A DNA stretch of 64,000 nucleotides from Pseudomonadota bacterium (GTDB lineage Bacteria; Pseudomonadota; Gammaproteobacteria; Xanthomonadales; Rhodanobacteraceae). The position numbers were made by a program, and so were the translations under genes. Each line of letters begins with the position of its first letter. The stretch's first letter is position 1. Shown here in pieces: positions 9,238-17,771 of this stretch. The stretch is taken from contig JAFEFO010000037.1 in NCBI GenBank assembly GCA_018240565.1, forward strand, positions 124,001 to 188,000. The letters are read 5' to 3'. The notes under the pieces are model-generated. The model did not search any database, had not been told where the DNA came from, and saw only the letters and a program-made list of their open reading frames with translations.

Positions 9238-10650
9238 ATGACCCGCTTGAACCGACGCGACTTCCTCAAGGCCGGCTGCATCACCGCCAGCGCACTCGGC
9301 GCCGGCAGCAATGCCATGGCGTATTTTGCCGCGCCCAATGAACTGGCCGCGGCGACCGGCGACACGCTGGTGATCGTGTTCCTGCGCGGCGCGATGGACG
9401 GGTTGAGTTTCCTGCCGCCCGGCCTGAACAGCCCTTTCCGCGCCGACTACGAAGCCAATCGCAGCAATACGCGCGTGCCGACCAGCGGCGTCGGCGCCGC
9501 GCTCACGCTCAACGGCACGAATTGGGCGTTGCATCCGCGCGCAACGGGATTGCGCAGCCTCTACAACGCCGGCCACGCGGCCTTTGTCGTCGCGGCGGGC
9601 CAGGTCAAACCCGATCCGGTCGTGCGCAGCCATTTCGAAGCGCAATCCAACCTCGAATTCGGTTACGGCGGCGGCTCGGGCAGCGGCATCGGCTGGCTCA
9701 CGCGCCACCTGATCAGCGCCGGACTGCCCGCCAACGTGCCACTGCCGGCGGTGTCGATGGGCAGCATCACCGCGAGCAGCCTGCTCGGCAGCAGCGATGC
9801 GATCACCATGAACAGCGGTTCGGACTTCAGCCTCGACACGTTCCACTGGTCGTGGCAGAACGACGACGCCGCGCACGGACTGACCGGCGCGGTCACAAAA
9901 ATGAACGCGCTGTGGAGCGGCAGCGCGACCGCACTCGAACAGGCCGGCGTGGAGACTCTCGGTTCACTGGGGTTGTTGCGCCCGATCGACTTCAACCTGT
10001 ATGACGCAGCCAATCATCCGAACGGCTACCAGCCAAGCGGCGGTGCGAATTACACGCTTGCCTACAACGGTTCCTTCGGCACGCAATTGCGCAACGTCGC
10101 GCAGCTGATCAAGCGCAACGTCGGCCTGCGCGCGGTGACCATCGACCTCGGCAACTGGGATACGCACGTCGGCCAGGGTAATCCGACCAACAGCTACGAC
10201 TGGTTCGGCAACCAGGTATCGAGCCTGTCCGACGGCCTGTCGGCGTTCTACACCGACCTTTCCGCCGGCGCGACCAACTACATGCAGCACGTGAGCGTGA
10301 TCGTGGTCAGCGAGTTCGGCCGCCGCGTGCTGGAAAATTCCGACGGCGGCACCGACCACGGCTATGGCAATGTCATCACCGTGCTCGGCGGCGCGGTCAA
10401 CGGCGGCGTGGTGTATGGAACGTACCCTGGATTGGCCAACGGACAGCTCTACGAAAACGTCGATGTCGCCGTCACCACCGACTATCGCCGCGTGATTTCC
10501 GAAGCCCTGATCCGGCGCATGGGCAATCCGAACGTCTACTATGCGTTCCCCGGCTATTCGGGCTACACGCCGATGGGGATTTTCCAGGGCACCGACCTGC
10601 CGCCGGGCGATTACGACTCCATCTTCCGCAACGGCTTCGACGCCACATAG
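9238..10650 (+). CDS. DUF1501 Tat-exported protein with C-terminal FxNGFD motif
   Basis: A 470-residue secreted protein of the DUF1501 family (alkaline-phosphatase/sulfatase-like fold). It starts with a twin-arginine signal, NRRDFLKAGCITASALGAG. Likely metal-site elements are DLGNWDTHVGQ and GGTDHGYGN. The last ten residues are SIFRNGFDAT, a version of the F-x-[DN]-G-F-[ED] element also seen in the two beta-helix proteins, the copper protein and the second DUF1800 protein here. It follows the DUF1800 gene by 13 bp. Enzymatic activity is not established for this family. Confidence 0.9.
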   Translation: MTRLNRRDFLKAGCITASALGAGSNAMAYFAAPNELAAATGDTLVIVFLRGAMDGLSFLPPGLNSPFRADYEANRSNTRVPTSGVGAALTLNGTNWALHPRATGLRSLYNAGHAAFVVAAGQVKPDPVVRSHFEAQSNLEFGYGGGSGSGIGWLTRHLISAGLPANVPLPAVSMGSITASSLLGSSDAITMNSGSDFSLDTFHWSWQNDDAAHGLTGAVTKMNALWSGSATALEQAGVETLGSLGLLRPIDFNLYDAANHPNGYQPSGGANYTLAYNGSFGTQLRNVAQLIKRNVGLRAVTIDLGNWDTHVGQGNPTNSYDWFGNQVSSLSDGLSAFYTDLSAGATNYMQHVSVIVVSEFGRRVLENSDGGTDHGYGNVITVLGGAVNGGVVYGTYPGLANGQLYENVDVAVTTDYRRVISEALIRRMGNPNVYYAFPGYSGYTPMGIFQGTDLPPGDYDSIFRNGFDAT

Positions 10651-10729
10651 CGCGCGCACGCGCCGCGAGCGGCGCGCAGCGGCCGGCTTTTGCAATAATG
10701 GCGCAGGCGTCATCACCGGCCGCACCTGC

Positions 10730-11635
10730 ATGCTTGCGCTTCGCCTGACACTCCTGCCCTTGCTGATCGCGATCAGCACCGTGTTGCACGTAACGCCATT
10801 GTTCATCGTGGCACTGGCCAAGGCCCTGCTGCCGTTTGCGCGCGTGCGCACGGTGGCCAACGCGATGTTGACCGGCATTGCGGAAAGCTGGATCGACGTC
10901 AACAGTCGCGCCATCGACAGCTTCACGCGCACGCGGCTGCGCGTGCGTGACGAGGCGGACCTGCGCATCGACGGCCATTACCTGGTGCTGGCCAACCACC
11001 AGAGCTGGGTGGATATCCTCGTGCTGCAAAAAATCTTCAACCGACGCATCCCGTTGCTGCGCTTTTTTCTCAAGCGCCAGTTGTTCTGGGTGCCGCTGCT
11101 CGGCTTGGCGTGGTGGGCGCTGGATTTTCCGTTCATGGGTCGCTACACGCCGCGCCAGATCGCGCGCAATCCGGCGCTGGCCGGACGCGACATCAGCGCC
11201 ACCCGGCGCGCCTGCGCCAAATTCAGCACGATACCCGTGGCGATCATGAACTTCGTCGAAGGCACGCGCTTCACCGCCGCCAAGCAGGCGGGACAGAAGT
11301 CGCCGTACCGCCACCTGCTCAAGCCCAAGTCCGGCGGCGTGGCATTTGTATTGAACGCCATGGGCCCGGGGCTGCATGCGATCCTGGACGTCAGCATCGC
11401 CTATCCGGCCGGTGCGCCGTCGATGCTCGACCTGTTTGCCGATCGCATTCCCGAGGTGCGCGTGCGCGTGCGCCAGCGGCCGATTCCGGCCGAGCTGGCG
11501 CAAGGCAACTACCAGGACGACCGCGAGTTCCGCGTGCGCTTCCAGCAGTGGATGAACACGCTGTGGCGCGAGAAGGATGCAGACCTGGATGCCCTGCTCG
11601 ATGGCACGACGTCCGCCGACGCGGAACACGGCTGA
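10730..11635 (+). CDS. 1-acyl-glycerol-3-phosphate acyltransferase-like protein (YihG type)
   Basis: A 301-residue membrane-associated acyltransferase of the PlsC superfamily, closest to E. coli YihG. It has an N-terminal hydrophobic segment (LRLTLLPLLIAISTVLHVTP), the catalytic NHQSWVDI (H-x4-D), the LKRQLFWVPLLGLAWWALD block, FVEGTRFT for glycerol-phosphate binding, and the C-terminal FQQWMNTLWREKD motif. The substrate is probably lysophosphatidic acid or a similar lysolipid, from family knowledge. ATG 10730 matches the YihG N-terminus. It is convergent with fabB, only 7 bp apart. Confidence 0.88.
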   Translation: MLALRLTLLPLLIAISTVLHVTPLFIVALAKALLPFARVRTVANAMLTGIAESWIDVNSRAIDSFTRTRLRVRDEADLRIDGHYLVLANHQSWVDILVLQKIFNRRIPLLRFFLKRQLFWVPLLGLAWWALDFPFMGRYTPRQIARNPALAGRDISATRRACAKFSTIPVAIMNFVEGTRFTAAKQAGQKSPYRHLLKPKSGGVAFVLNAMGPGLHAILDVSIAYPAGAPSMLDLFADRIPEVRVRVRQRPIPAELAQGNYQDDREFRVRFQQWMNTLWREKDADLDALLDGTTSADAEHG

Positions 11636-11642
11636 GCAAGGC

Positions 11643-12851
11643 TCAAACGCGCGCGAATACCAGACTCGCGTTGGTGCCGCCGAATCCGAAGCTGTTCGAC
11701 ATCACCGTGTCCAGGTGCACCGCGCGGCTTTTCTCGACGATGGGGAACCCGCGCGCGTGCTCGTCCAGCGCCTCGATGTTCGCGGAAGCCGCGATGAAAC
11801 TGCGTTCGAGCATGAGCAGGGAGTAAATCGCCTCGTGCACGCTGGCCGCGCCGAGGGAGTGGCCGGTCAAGGCCTTGGTCGAGGACAGTGGCGGCATGTC
11901 GGCGCCGAACGCTTCGCGGATCGCCCTCAACTCCACGATATCGCCGAGCGGCGTCGCCGTACCGTGGGTGTTGAGATAGTCGATGGGCCCGGCCACGCCC
12001 GCCATCGCCATGCGCATGCAGCGCGCCGCGCCTTCGCCGGATGGCGCGACCATGTCGCGGCCATCGGACGTGACGCCATAGCCGACGAGTTCGGCATGGA
12101 TGCGTGCACCGCGCGCACGCGCGTGTTCGTAGTCTTCCAACACGAGCATGCCGCCGCCGCCGGCAATGACGAAGCCGTCGCGGCCGACGTCGTAGGGCCG
12201 CGATGCCGCGTGCGGGGTGGCGTTGTAGGCGGTCGACAGCGCGCCCATCGCATCGAATTGCGCGGTCATGCCCCAGTGCAGTTCCTCACCGCCGCCGGCA
12301 AAGACGATGTCCTGCGCGCCATGGCGGATGAGATCGGCACCGGCGCCGATGCAATGCGCGGACGTGGCGCAGGCCGCGGCGATCGAGTAGCTCAACCCAA
12401 GTATCCCGAACGCCGTGGCGAGCGTCGCCGAAACGGTGGAGCACATCGTGCGCGGCACCATGAACGGGCCGACCTTGCGCACGCCCTTTTCACGCAGCAG
12501 GTCGCCGGTGGCGATCTGCCATTGCGCCGAGCCGCCGCCGGAACCGGCGATCACGCCCACGCGCGGATGGCTGATGTGTTCGAGCGCGAGGCCGGCGTCG
12601 GCGATGGCATCACGCATGGCAAGGTAAGCGTAGGCAGCGGCGTCACCCATGAAGCGCTTGAGCTTGCGGTCGATGAGCGCATCCAGGTCCAGATCGGGCC
12701 AGCCGGCCACCGCGCTGCGCAAGCCGTGCGCGGCGGCATCGGGCATGGCGCGGATTCCGCTCAAGCCTTCGCGCAAGGCGTGCGCGACCTGGTCCAGGCT
12801 CTGGCCCAGGCACGAGGCCAGTCCCATGCCGGTGACGACAACGCGACGCAT
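11643..12851 (-). CDS. fabB: 3-oxoacyl-ACP synthase I FabB
   Basis: A 402-residue beta-ketoacyl-ACP synthase. The thiolase-fold catalytic triad is visible: C161 in [12 protein letters not shown], one His in [12 protein letters not shown] and one in [13 protein letters not shown]. FabB extends unsaturated intermediates made by FabA and also works in general chain elongation. Its ATG overlaps the fabA stop by one base (TGATG), the conserved fabA-fabB operon that marks the anaerobic-type unsaturated fatty acid pathway. Length and N-terminus ([13 protein letters not shown]) match the family. Confidence 0.95.
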   Translation of the reverse strand: MRRVVVTGMGLASCLGQSLDQVAHALREGLSGIRAMPDAAAHGLRSAVAGWPDLDLDALIDRKLKRFMGDAAAYAYLAMRDAIADAGLALEHISHPRVGVIAGSGGGSAQWQIATGDLLREKGVRKVGPFMVPRTMCSTVSATLATAFGILGLSYSIAAACATSAHCIGAGADLIRHGAQDIVFAGGGEELHWGMTAQFDAMGALSTAYNATPHAASRPYDVGRDGFVIAGGGGMLVLEDYEHARARGARIHAELVGYGVTSDGRDMVAPSGEGAARCMRMAMAGVAGPIDYLNTHGTATPLGDIVELRAIREAFGADMPPLSSTKALTGHSLGAASVHEAIYSLLMLERSFIAASANIEALDEHARGFPIVEKSRAVHLDTVMSNSFGFGGTNASLVFARV

Positions 12852-13366
12852 CAGAAACCCTCCGTCGACTGGAACAGGCCGACGCGCAAGTCCTTCGCGG
12901 CATAGATCAGGCGATCATCGACGAAGGTGCTGCCATCGGCGACGATCATCTTCAGCCGTCCGCGGATCACGCGGCTGACATCGATCTCGTAACGCACCCG
13001 TTTTGCACTCGGCAGCACCTGGCCGGTGAACTTGACCTCGCCCACGCCGAGCGCGCGGCCGCGCCCGGGCTCGCCAAGCCAGGGCAGGTAGAATCCGGCG
13101 AGCTGCCACATGGCATCGAGCCCGAGGCACCCGGGCATGACCGGATCGCCTTCGAAATGGCAGCCGAAAAACCACAGGTCCGGTCGGATGTCGAGCTCGG
13201 CCTGCAAAAAGCCCTTGCCGCGCGTTCCGCCATGCTCGTCGATGCGGGTGATGCGGTCGAACATCAGCATCGGCGGCGCCGGCAAACGCGCATTGCCGGG
13301 GCCAAACATCTGCCCGCTCGCGCAGGCGAGCAATTGCGAGTGATCGAGCGAGTCGGGTCGGGACAT
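12851..13366 (-). CDS. fabA: Bifunctional 3-hydroxydecanoyl-ACP dehydratase/isomerase FabA
   Basis: A 171-residue hotdog-fold enzyme that dehydrates 3-hydroxydecanoyl-ACP and isomerises trans-2 to cis-3-decenoyl-ACP, the branch point to unsaturated fatty acids. The active-site H70 ([13 protein letters not shown]) and D84 (LGLDAMWQ) fall at the same positions as in E. coli FabA. It is the first gene of a two-gene operon with fabB. The upstream region towards the diguanylate cyclase gene (13367-13472) contains nothing I can name. Confidence 0.96.
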   Translation of the reverse strand: MSRPDSLDHSQLLACASGQMFGPGNARLPAPPMLMFDRITRIDEHGGTRGKGFLQAELDIRPDLWFFGCHFEGDPVMPGCLGLDAMWQLAGFYLPWLGEPGRGRALGVGEVKFTGQVLPSAKRVRYEIDVSRVIRGRLKMIVADGSTFVDDRLIYAAKDLRVGLFQSTEGF

Positions 13367-13472
13367 GGGCCTTGCTATCGCGGACTGGCCGTTGAGCGTG
13401 CACGATCAGGCGCCGCGGCGCAATGACCACGATCAACCCGCGCCTGCGCAAGACCGCAGCGACGCATCGCGC

Positions 13473-14555
13473 TCATCGCGCCACCACGCGGTTGCGGCCA
13501 CGCTGCTTGGCCTGGTACAGCGTCTGGTCTGCGGCCTTGAGCACATCGGAAACCACCCGCGTCTGCGCATCGCGCATGGCCACGCCGATGCTCACGGTGA
13601 CGTTGACTTCGGCATCCTGCCGGCTGCGCGTCGCTTGTCCGCCGCGCGCCTTGGCCGGCGCGGAGCGGATGCGCACGCGCATCGCCTCGACGTTGCGCCG
13701 GGTCTGGTCGCACATGCGCACCGCCTCGCGGCTGCGCGCACCGGTGAACAGCAGGCAGAACTCCTCGCCGCCGTAGCGGAACGCGCGGGCGCGGCGCTCG
13801 CGGCGCAATTCGCGCGCGACGGCCTGCAGGACGAGATCACCGGCGGCATGCCCGTGCGTATCGTTGAACTGCTTGAAATGATCCACGTCGACCATCGCCA
13901 CGGCATAGTCGCCGGTCAGGCGCGCGAGGGTTTCGTCCAGCGCGCGCCGATTCGGCAATCCCGACAACGCGTCGACGAAGGCCATGCGATACGAGGCGTA
14001 GAGCACGGCGAGCAGGGCGCTCGCGCCGGCCAGCGCCAGCGCGCGACTGGTGCTGTCGATGCCCATGCCCGGAAGCATCGCGAATCCCGCAAGGCCAAGC
14101 ACGATGCCGAGCCCGGCTTCCATCGGCACGCCACCAAGGACCCAGCGCAACAAGCAAACCAGGGCAGCGGCAAACGTCAGCGCTGCCGCCACGCTGCCCG
14201 CGCGCCATGGCAGCACGCCAAACGGCAACCAGGCGCGCAGGCCGGGCCACAGACTATCCGACGCGGACCACGTCAGCCAGACCGCGACCGCCAACCCCAA
14301 CAACAGGGCCAGGTTGCGCCGTGCCATGAAACCGCGTTCGGGCAGGGCCGCCGCCGCCAGCAACAGCCACGGCGCGAACATGCGCGCGGCGTCTGCACCG
14401 CGCGTACTGCCCGCGCCGGCCAGCGCCAATCCCGCGAGCGTGAGCACCGCGAGCACGAGCACCGCCCGGTTGCGCCGGAAACCCAGCGCCAGCAGCAAGG
14501 CCGCGCCGTTCAACAACGGCGCCATCCATGCCGGCCAGAATGCCATCGCCATCAC
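13473..14555 (-). CDS. Membrane-bound GGDEF diguanylate cyclase
   Basis: A 360-residue protein with seven or eight hydrophobic segments over residues 5-190 and a GGDEF domain after about 195 (DALSGLPNRRALDE, VDVDHFKQFND, RYGGEEF, VSIGVA). The signature is GGEEF, which is active in many cyclases, so synthesis of cyclic di-GMP is likely. I see no RxxD inhibitory site. The membrane part has no named sensor domain that I recognise. It is transcribed towards fabA and divergent from the HlyD gene. Confidence 0.9.
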   Translation of the reverse strand: MMAMAFWPAWMAPLLNGAALLLALGFRRNRAVLVLAVLTLAGLALAGAGSTRGADAARMFAPWLLLAAAALPERGFMARRNLALLLGLAVAVWLTWSASDSLWPGLRAWLPFGVLPWRAGSVAAALTFAAALVCLLRWVLGGVPMEAGLGIVLGLAGFAMLPGMGIDSTSRALALAGASALLAVLYASYRMAFVDALSGLPNRRALDETLARLTGDYAVAMVDVDHFKQFNDTHGHAAGDLVLQAVARELRRERRARAFRYGGEEFCLLFTGARSREAVRMCDQTRRNVEAMRVRIRSAPAKARGGQATRSRQDAEVNVTVSIGVAMRDAQTRVVSDVLKAADQTLYQAKQRGRNRVVAR

Positions 14556-14722
14556 TGCGCGATCACCATGATCCCGTCCCGATCCACCTCGCCCGGATGC
14601 CTAGGATACCGCGTGCCGCGGATCGCGTCGCTGGCCGTGCCGACGAATCCCGCCACCCGGCGCCCTGCGCGGCGGCATGCCTTCCGGCATACTCCCGAAC
14701 AGACTCGCACCGGAGATCGCGC

Positions 14723-15676
14723 ATGCGCACAGCCGCGGTTCTTGCCCTTCTTTTCGCCGCGCTGTGTGGATGCACGCGCGACAACGGCCCGGCACCATTG
14801 CTCGGCACCCTGGAATGGGATCGCATTGCGGTGCCGGCGGAGGTGTCCGAGCCGATCACGCAGATCCTGGTCAACGAGGGCGACAGCGTGACGGCGGGAC
14901 AATTGCTGCTCACGCTCGATCCGCGCCGCACGCAGGCGCAACTCGACGCCGCGCAAGCCGACGTGCAACGCCTGACCGCCGCACTCGACGAATTGCGCCA
15001 CGGCGCGCGCATCGAAACGATCGATGCATCCCGCGCCGCGCTGGCGCGCGCGCAGACCACGGCCGCGAATGCGCGCATCGCCCGCGACCGCGCTGCAGAC
15101 ATCCGCAAGCGCGGATTGAACAGCCAGGCGGACCTGGACAACGCCAACACGGCCTTGCGCCAAGCTGAAGCGGATGCCAAAGCTGCTCAAGCCAATCTCG
15201 CGCAATTGCTCAACGGCACGCGGCCGGAGGATCTGGCCCAGGGCGAAGCCGCGCTCGCACAGGCCAAGGCCCAGGCCGCGCAGTTGGCGATCACGCTGGA
15301 TCGGCTCGCCGTGCACGCGCCACGCGCGGGCCGCGTCGATGCCCTGCCCTTCCGGCTTGGCGACCGGCCGTCCGCCGGCGCGAGCGTGGTCAGCCTGCTG
15401 GTCGGCGATGCGCCGTACGCGCAAGTCTTCGTGCCGGAATCGCAACGCGCCTCGATCCAGCAGGGCGCACGCTTTACCGTCCACGTCGACGGTGTTGCGC
15501 AACCATTCGCCGCGACGCTCAAGCGCATCCGCAGCGAGGCGAGTTTCACGCCGTACTACGCCTTGTCCGGCGACGATGCCAGCCACCTGACCTATCGCGC
15601 CGACCTGTTTTTGGATGGCGAAGCCGCACGCAAGCTGCCGGCGGGCGTGCCGTGCCAGGCGGCGTTGGCGAAGTGA
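14723..15676 (+). CDS. HlyD-family periplasmic adaptor lipoprotein
   Basis: A 317-residue membrane-fusion protein. It has a short lipoprotein signal (LLFAALCGC), a biotinyl-lipoyl-like half (EPITQILVNEGDSVTAGQLLLTLDP), an alpha-hairpin of about 100 residues rich in Ala/Gln, then a beta-barrel region (VHAPRAGRVDALPFRLGD). This is the YbhG/YhiI type that links an inner-membrane ABC exporter to the outer membrane. ATG 14723 has a GGAGA site and begins a good signal; the longer frame does not. The ATPase ATG follows the stop by one base. Confidence 0.9.
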   Translation: MRTAAVLALLFAALCGCTRDNGPAPLLGTLEWDRIAVPAEVSEPITQILVNEGDSVTAGQLLLTLDPRRTQAQLDAAQADVQRLTAALDELRHGARIETIDASRAALARAQTTAANARIARDRAADIRKRGLNSQADLDNANTALRQAEADAKAAQANLAQLLNGTRPEDLAQGEAALAQAKAQAAQLAITLDRLAVHAPRAGRVDALPFRLGDRPSAGASVVSLLVGDAPYAQVFVPESQRASIQQGARFTVHVDGVAQPFAATLKRIRSEASFTPYYALSGDDASHLTYRADLFLDGEAARKLPAGVPCQAALAK

Positions 15677-15677
15677 C

Positions 15678-16667
15678 ATGCCGCAGCAGCCTTCTTCTCA
15701 CCCCAACCCTCTCCCGCAGGCGGGGGAAGGAAAAGACAATGCCATCGTCGCGCGCGGTTTGACGCGCCGGTTCGGCAAGGTCACCGCAGTCGATGCGCTG
15801 GACCTGACCGTCGGTCGTGCGCAGGTTTACGGATTCCTCGGGCCGAATGGTTCGGGCAAGACGACCGCGATCCGCATGCTGTGCGGCTTGCTGTTGCCCA
15901 GCGCCGGCACGATCGATGTGCTCGGCTACCGGATTCCCGAACAAGCCGAGGCGCTCAAGCGCCGCATCGGCTACATGACGCAAAAGTTTTCCCTCTACGA
16001 CGACCTGACCGTGCGCGAGAACCTGGAATTCGTCGCCGCCGTACACGAACTGGATCGCGCGCAAACGCGCACGCGCGTTGCCGAATTGCTTGAACGCTAC
16101 TGGCTGCGCGACTTGCGCGATCAGCTTGCCGGCACCTTGTCCGGCGGGCAGAAGCAGCGCCTCGCGCTGGCCGCCGCCGTCCTGCATGAACCCGAATTGC
16201 TGCTGCTCGACGAGCCGACCAGCGCAGTCGATCCGCAATCGCGGCGCGAGTTCTGGGATTCGCTGTTCGCGCTCACCGATGCCGGCACGACGATCCTGGT
16301 TTCCACACATTACATGGACGAGGCCGAGCGCTGCCATCGCCTGGCGATCCTCGACCACGGCCGCCTCGTCGCCGACGGCACGCCGCGCGAACTCGAAGAC
16401 GCCCTGCCCGGCCAGGTGCTGCTGGTGGAATGCGCGAACCCGCGCGCCGCGCAGAACGCATTGGCGCCATTGCCCGGAATCTCGGCGATGGCGCAGATCG
16501 GCGCGAGCCTGCGCGTACTCGGCAGCGATGGCGCGGATCTGCGCGCGCCCATCGCCGCGCGCCTGCGCGAAGCCGGCATCGCTGCGCGCGTCGATCCGGC
16601 GCCGCCGAACCTCGAGGACGTTTTCGTCGCCGCCACGCGCCAGGCGCCCGCGGAGCGCCACGCATGA
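15678..16667 (+). CDS. ABC-2 type exporter ATP-binding protein
   Basis: A 329-residue nucleotide-binding subunit. It has Walker A GPNGSGKTT, Q-loop YMTQKFSLYDDLTV, signature LSGGQKQR, Walker B LLLLDEPTSAVDP and the switch His in VSTHYMDEAERC, followed by an accessory C-terminal domain of about 90 residues. There is a single NBD, unlike the fused two-NBD YbhF, so it probably acts as a homodimer. The ATG lies one base after the upstream stop. The first 19 residues are encoded by an interspersed palindromic repeat, so the functional protein may begin near the IVARGLTRRFG segment. It overlaps the permease gene by ATGA. Confidence 0.92.
   Translation: MPQQPSSHPNPLPQAGEGKDNAIVARGLTRRFGKVTAVDALDLTVGRAQVYGFLGPNGSGKTTAIRMLCGLLLPSAGTIDVLGYRIPEQAEALKRRIGYMTQKFSLYDDLTVRENLEFVAAVHELDRAQTRTRVAELLERYWLRDLRDQLAGTLSGGQKQRLALAAAVLHEPELLLLDEPTSAVDPQSRREFWDSLFALTDAGTTILVSTHYMDEAERCHRLAILDHGRLVADGTPRELEDALPGQVLLVECANPRAAQNALAPLPGISAMAQIGASLRVLGSDGADLRAPIAARLREAGIAARVDPAPPNLEDVFVAATRQAPAERHA
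15697..15734. repeat. Interspersed CTCTCCCGC palindrome within ABC ATPase N-terminus
   Basis: The segment contains ACCCTCTCCCGCAGGCGGGG followed by GAAGG, an imperfect palindrome with a 2-nt centre. Related sequences lie at 44866-44897 and 55111-55226. Here it is inside the annotated reading frame (residues about 7-19) instead of between genes. Confidence 0.65.
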
Positions 16668-17761
16668 ACCTGCGCCGGCTGTGGGCCATCGTCATCAAGG
16701 AACTGCGCCAGCTGCGCCGCGACAAGCTCACCTTCGCGATGATCGTCGGCATTCCGACCATGCAGCTGCTGCTGTTCGGCTACGCCATCAACATGGACAT
16801 CCGCAACCTGCCCGCCGCCGTGCTCGACCAGGCACGCACCGCGCAGTCGCGCGAACTCGTCGCCGAACTTGCGCAAACCCGGGTGCTGGATTTCGGCTAC
16901 CGGCTGCGCACGCCGCAGGACCTGGACGCGTTGCTGCGCACCGGTGCGATCAGCGCGGCGCTGGTGATCCCGCCGGACTTCGAGCGGCGCCTGATCGAGC
17001 ACGATCGCCCGCCGTTGCAGATCGTCGTCGACGGATCGGACCAGACCGTGCAGCAGGCGGTACGCCAGCTTGCCGCGCTGCCGTTGCAGGCCCTGCTCGA
17101 TCCCGCCGCCGCATCGCCGCCGGCGAACGTGGAGATCGTGAACTTCTACAATCCCGGCCGGCGCGCGCCGGTGAACACGGTGCCGGGATTGATCGGCGTG
17201 ATCCTGACCATGACCATGGTGCTGTTCACGGCGATGGCGCTGGTGCGCGAACGCGAGCGCGGCAACCTGGAGTTCCTCATCGCAACGCCCGTCTCGCCCG
17301 CCGAGCTGACCGTGGGCAAGGTGCTGCCCTTCGTCGGCATCGGCCTGCTCCAGGTCACCCTCGTGCTCGCGCTGGGCGTGGCGATCTTCCACGTGCCGAT
17401 CCGCGGCAGCCTGGTCGATGTCTATCTCGCGTCGCTGATTTTCATCATTGCCTCGCTGGCGCTCGGCGTGTTTCTGTCGACGCTGGCGAAGAGCCAGTTC
17501 CAGGCCATGCAGCTCGCGTTCTTCACCTTCCTGCCGCAGATCCTGCTGTCCGGCTTCATGTTTCCCTATGCCGGCATGCCATGGCCGGCGCAGTGGCTGG
17601 CCGAAATCTTCCCGATGACGCATTTCATGCGCCTGATCCGCGGCATCGCGTTGCGCGCGGCCACGCTCGCCGACCTGTGGCCGGAACTGGCCGCGCTTGG
17701 CGTCTTCATCGTGGTGATGCTGGGCATCGCCATCGCGCGCACGCGCAAGCGGCTGGATTGA
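16664..17761 (+). CDS. ABC-2 type exporter permease
   Basis: A 365-residue ABC2-membrane protein. One N-terminal transmembrane segment (FAMIVGIPTMQLLLFGYAIN) is followed by a periplasmic domain of about 130 residues and five C-terminal segments, with the typical RERERGNLEFLIATPVSPAE cytoplasmic block and the MFPYAGMPWPAQ loop. It starts inside the ATPase stop (ATGA). Adaptor, ATPase and permease form a three-gene export operon. The substrate is unknown; relatives move drugs or cations. It ends 10 bp from the convergent beta-helix gene. Confidence 0.9.
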   Translation: MNLRRLWAIVIKELRQLRRDKLTFAMIVGIPTMQLLLFGYAINMDIRNLPAAVLDQARTAQSRELVAELAQTRVLDFGYRLRTPQDLDALLRTGAISAALVIPPDFERRLIEHDRPPLQIVVDGSDQTVQQAVRQLAALPLQALLDPAAASPPANVEIVNFYNPGRRAPVNTVPGLIGVILTMTMVLFTAMALVRERERGNLEFLIATPVSPAELTVGKVLPFVGIGLLQVTLVLALGVAIFHVPIRGSLVDVYLASLIFIIASLALGVFLSTLAKSQFQAMQLAFFTFLPQILLSGFMFPYAGMPWPAQWLAEIFPMTHFMRLIRGIALRAATLADLWPELAALGVFIVVMLGIAIARTRKRLD

Positions 17762-17771
17762 AGCGCGCGCA

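Noticed and set aside
9238..10650. First DUF1501 protein as a defined sulfatase
   Set aside because: Fold-level likeness and metal motifs are present, but there is no formylglycine C/S-x-P-x-R signature, so naming an activity is unjustified.
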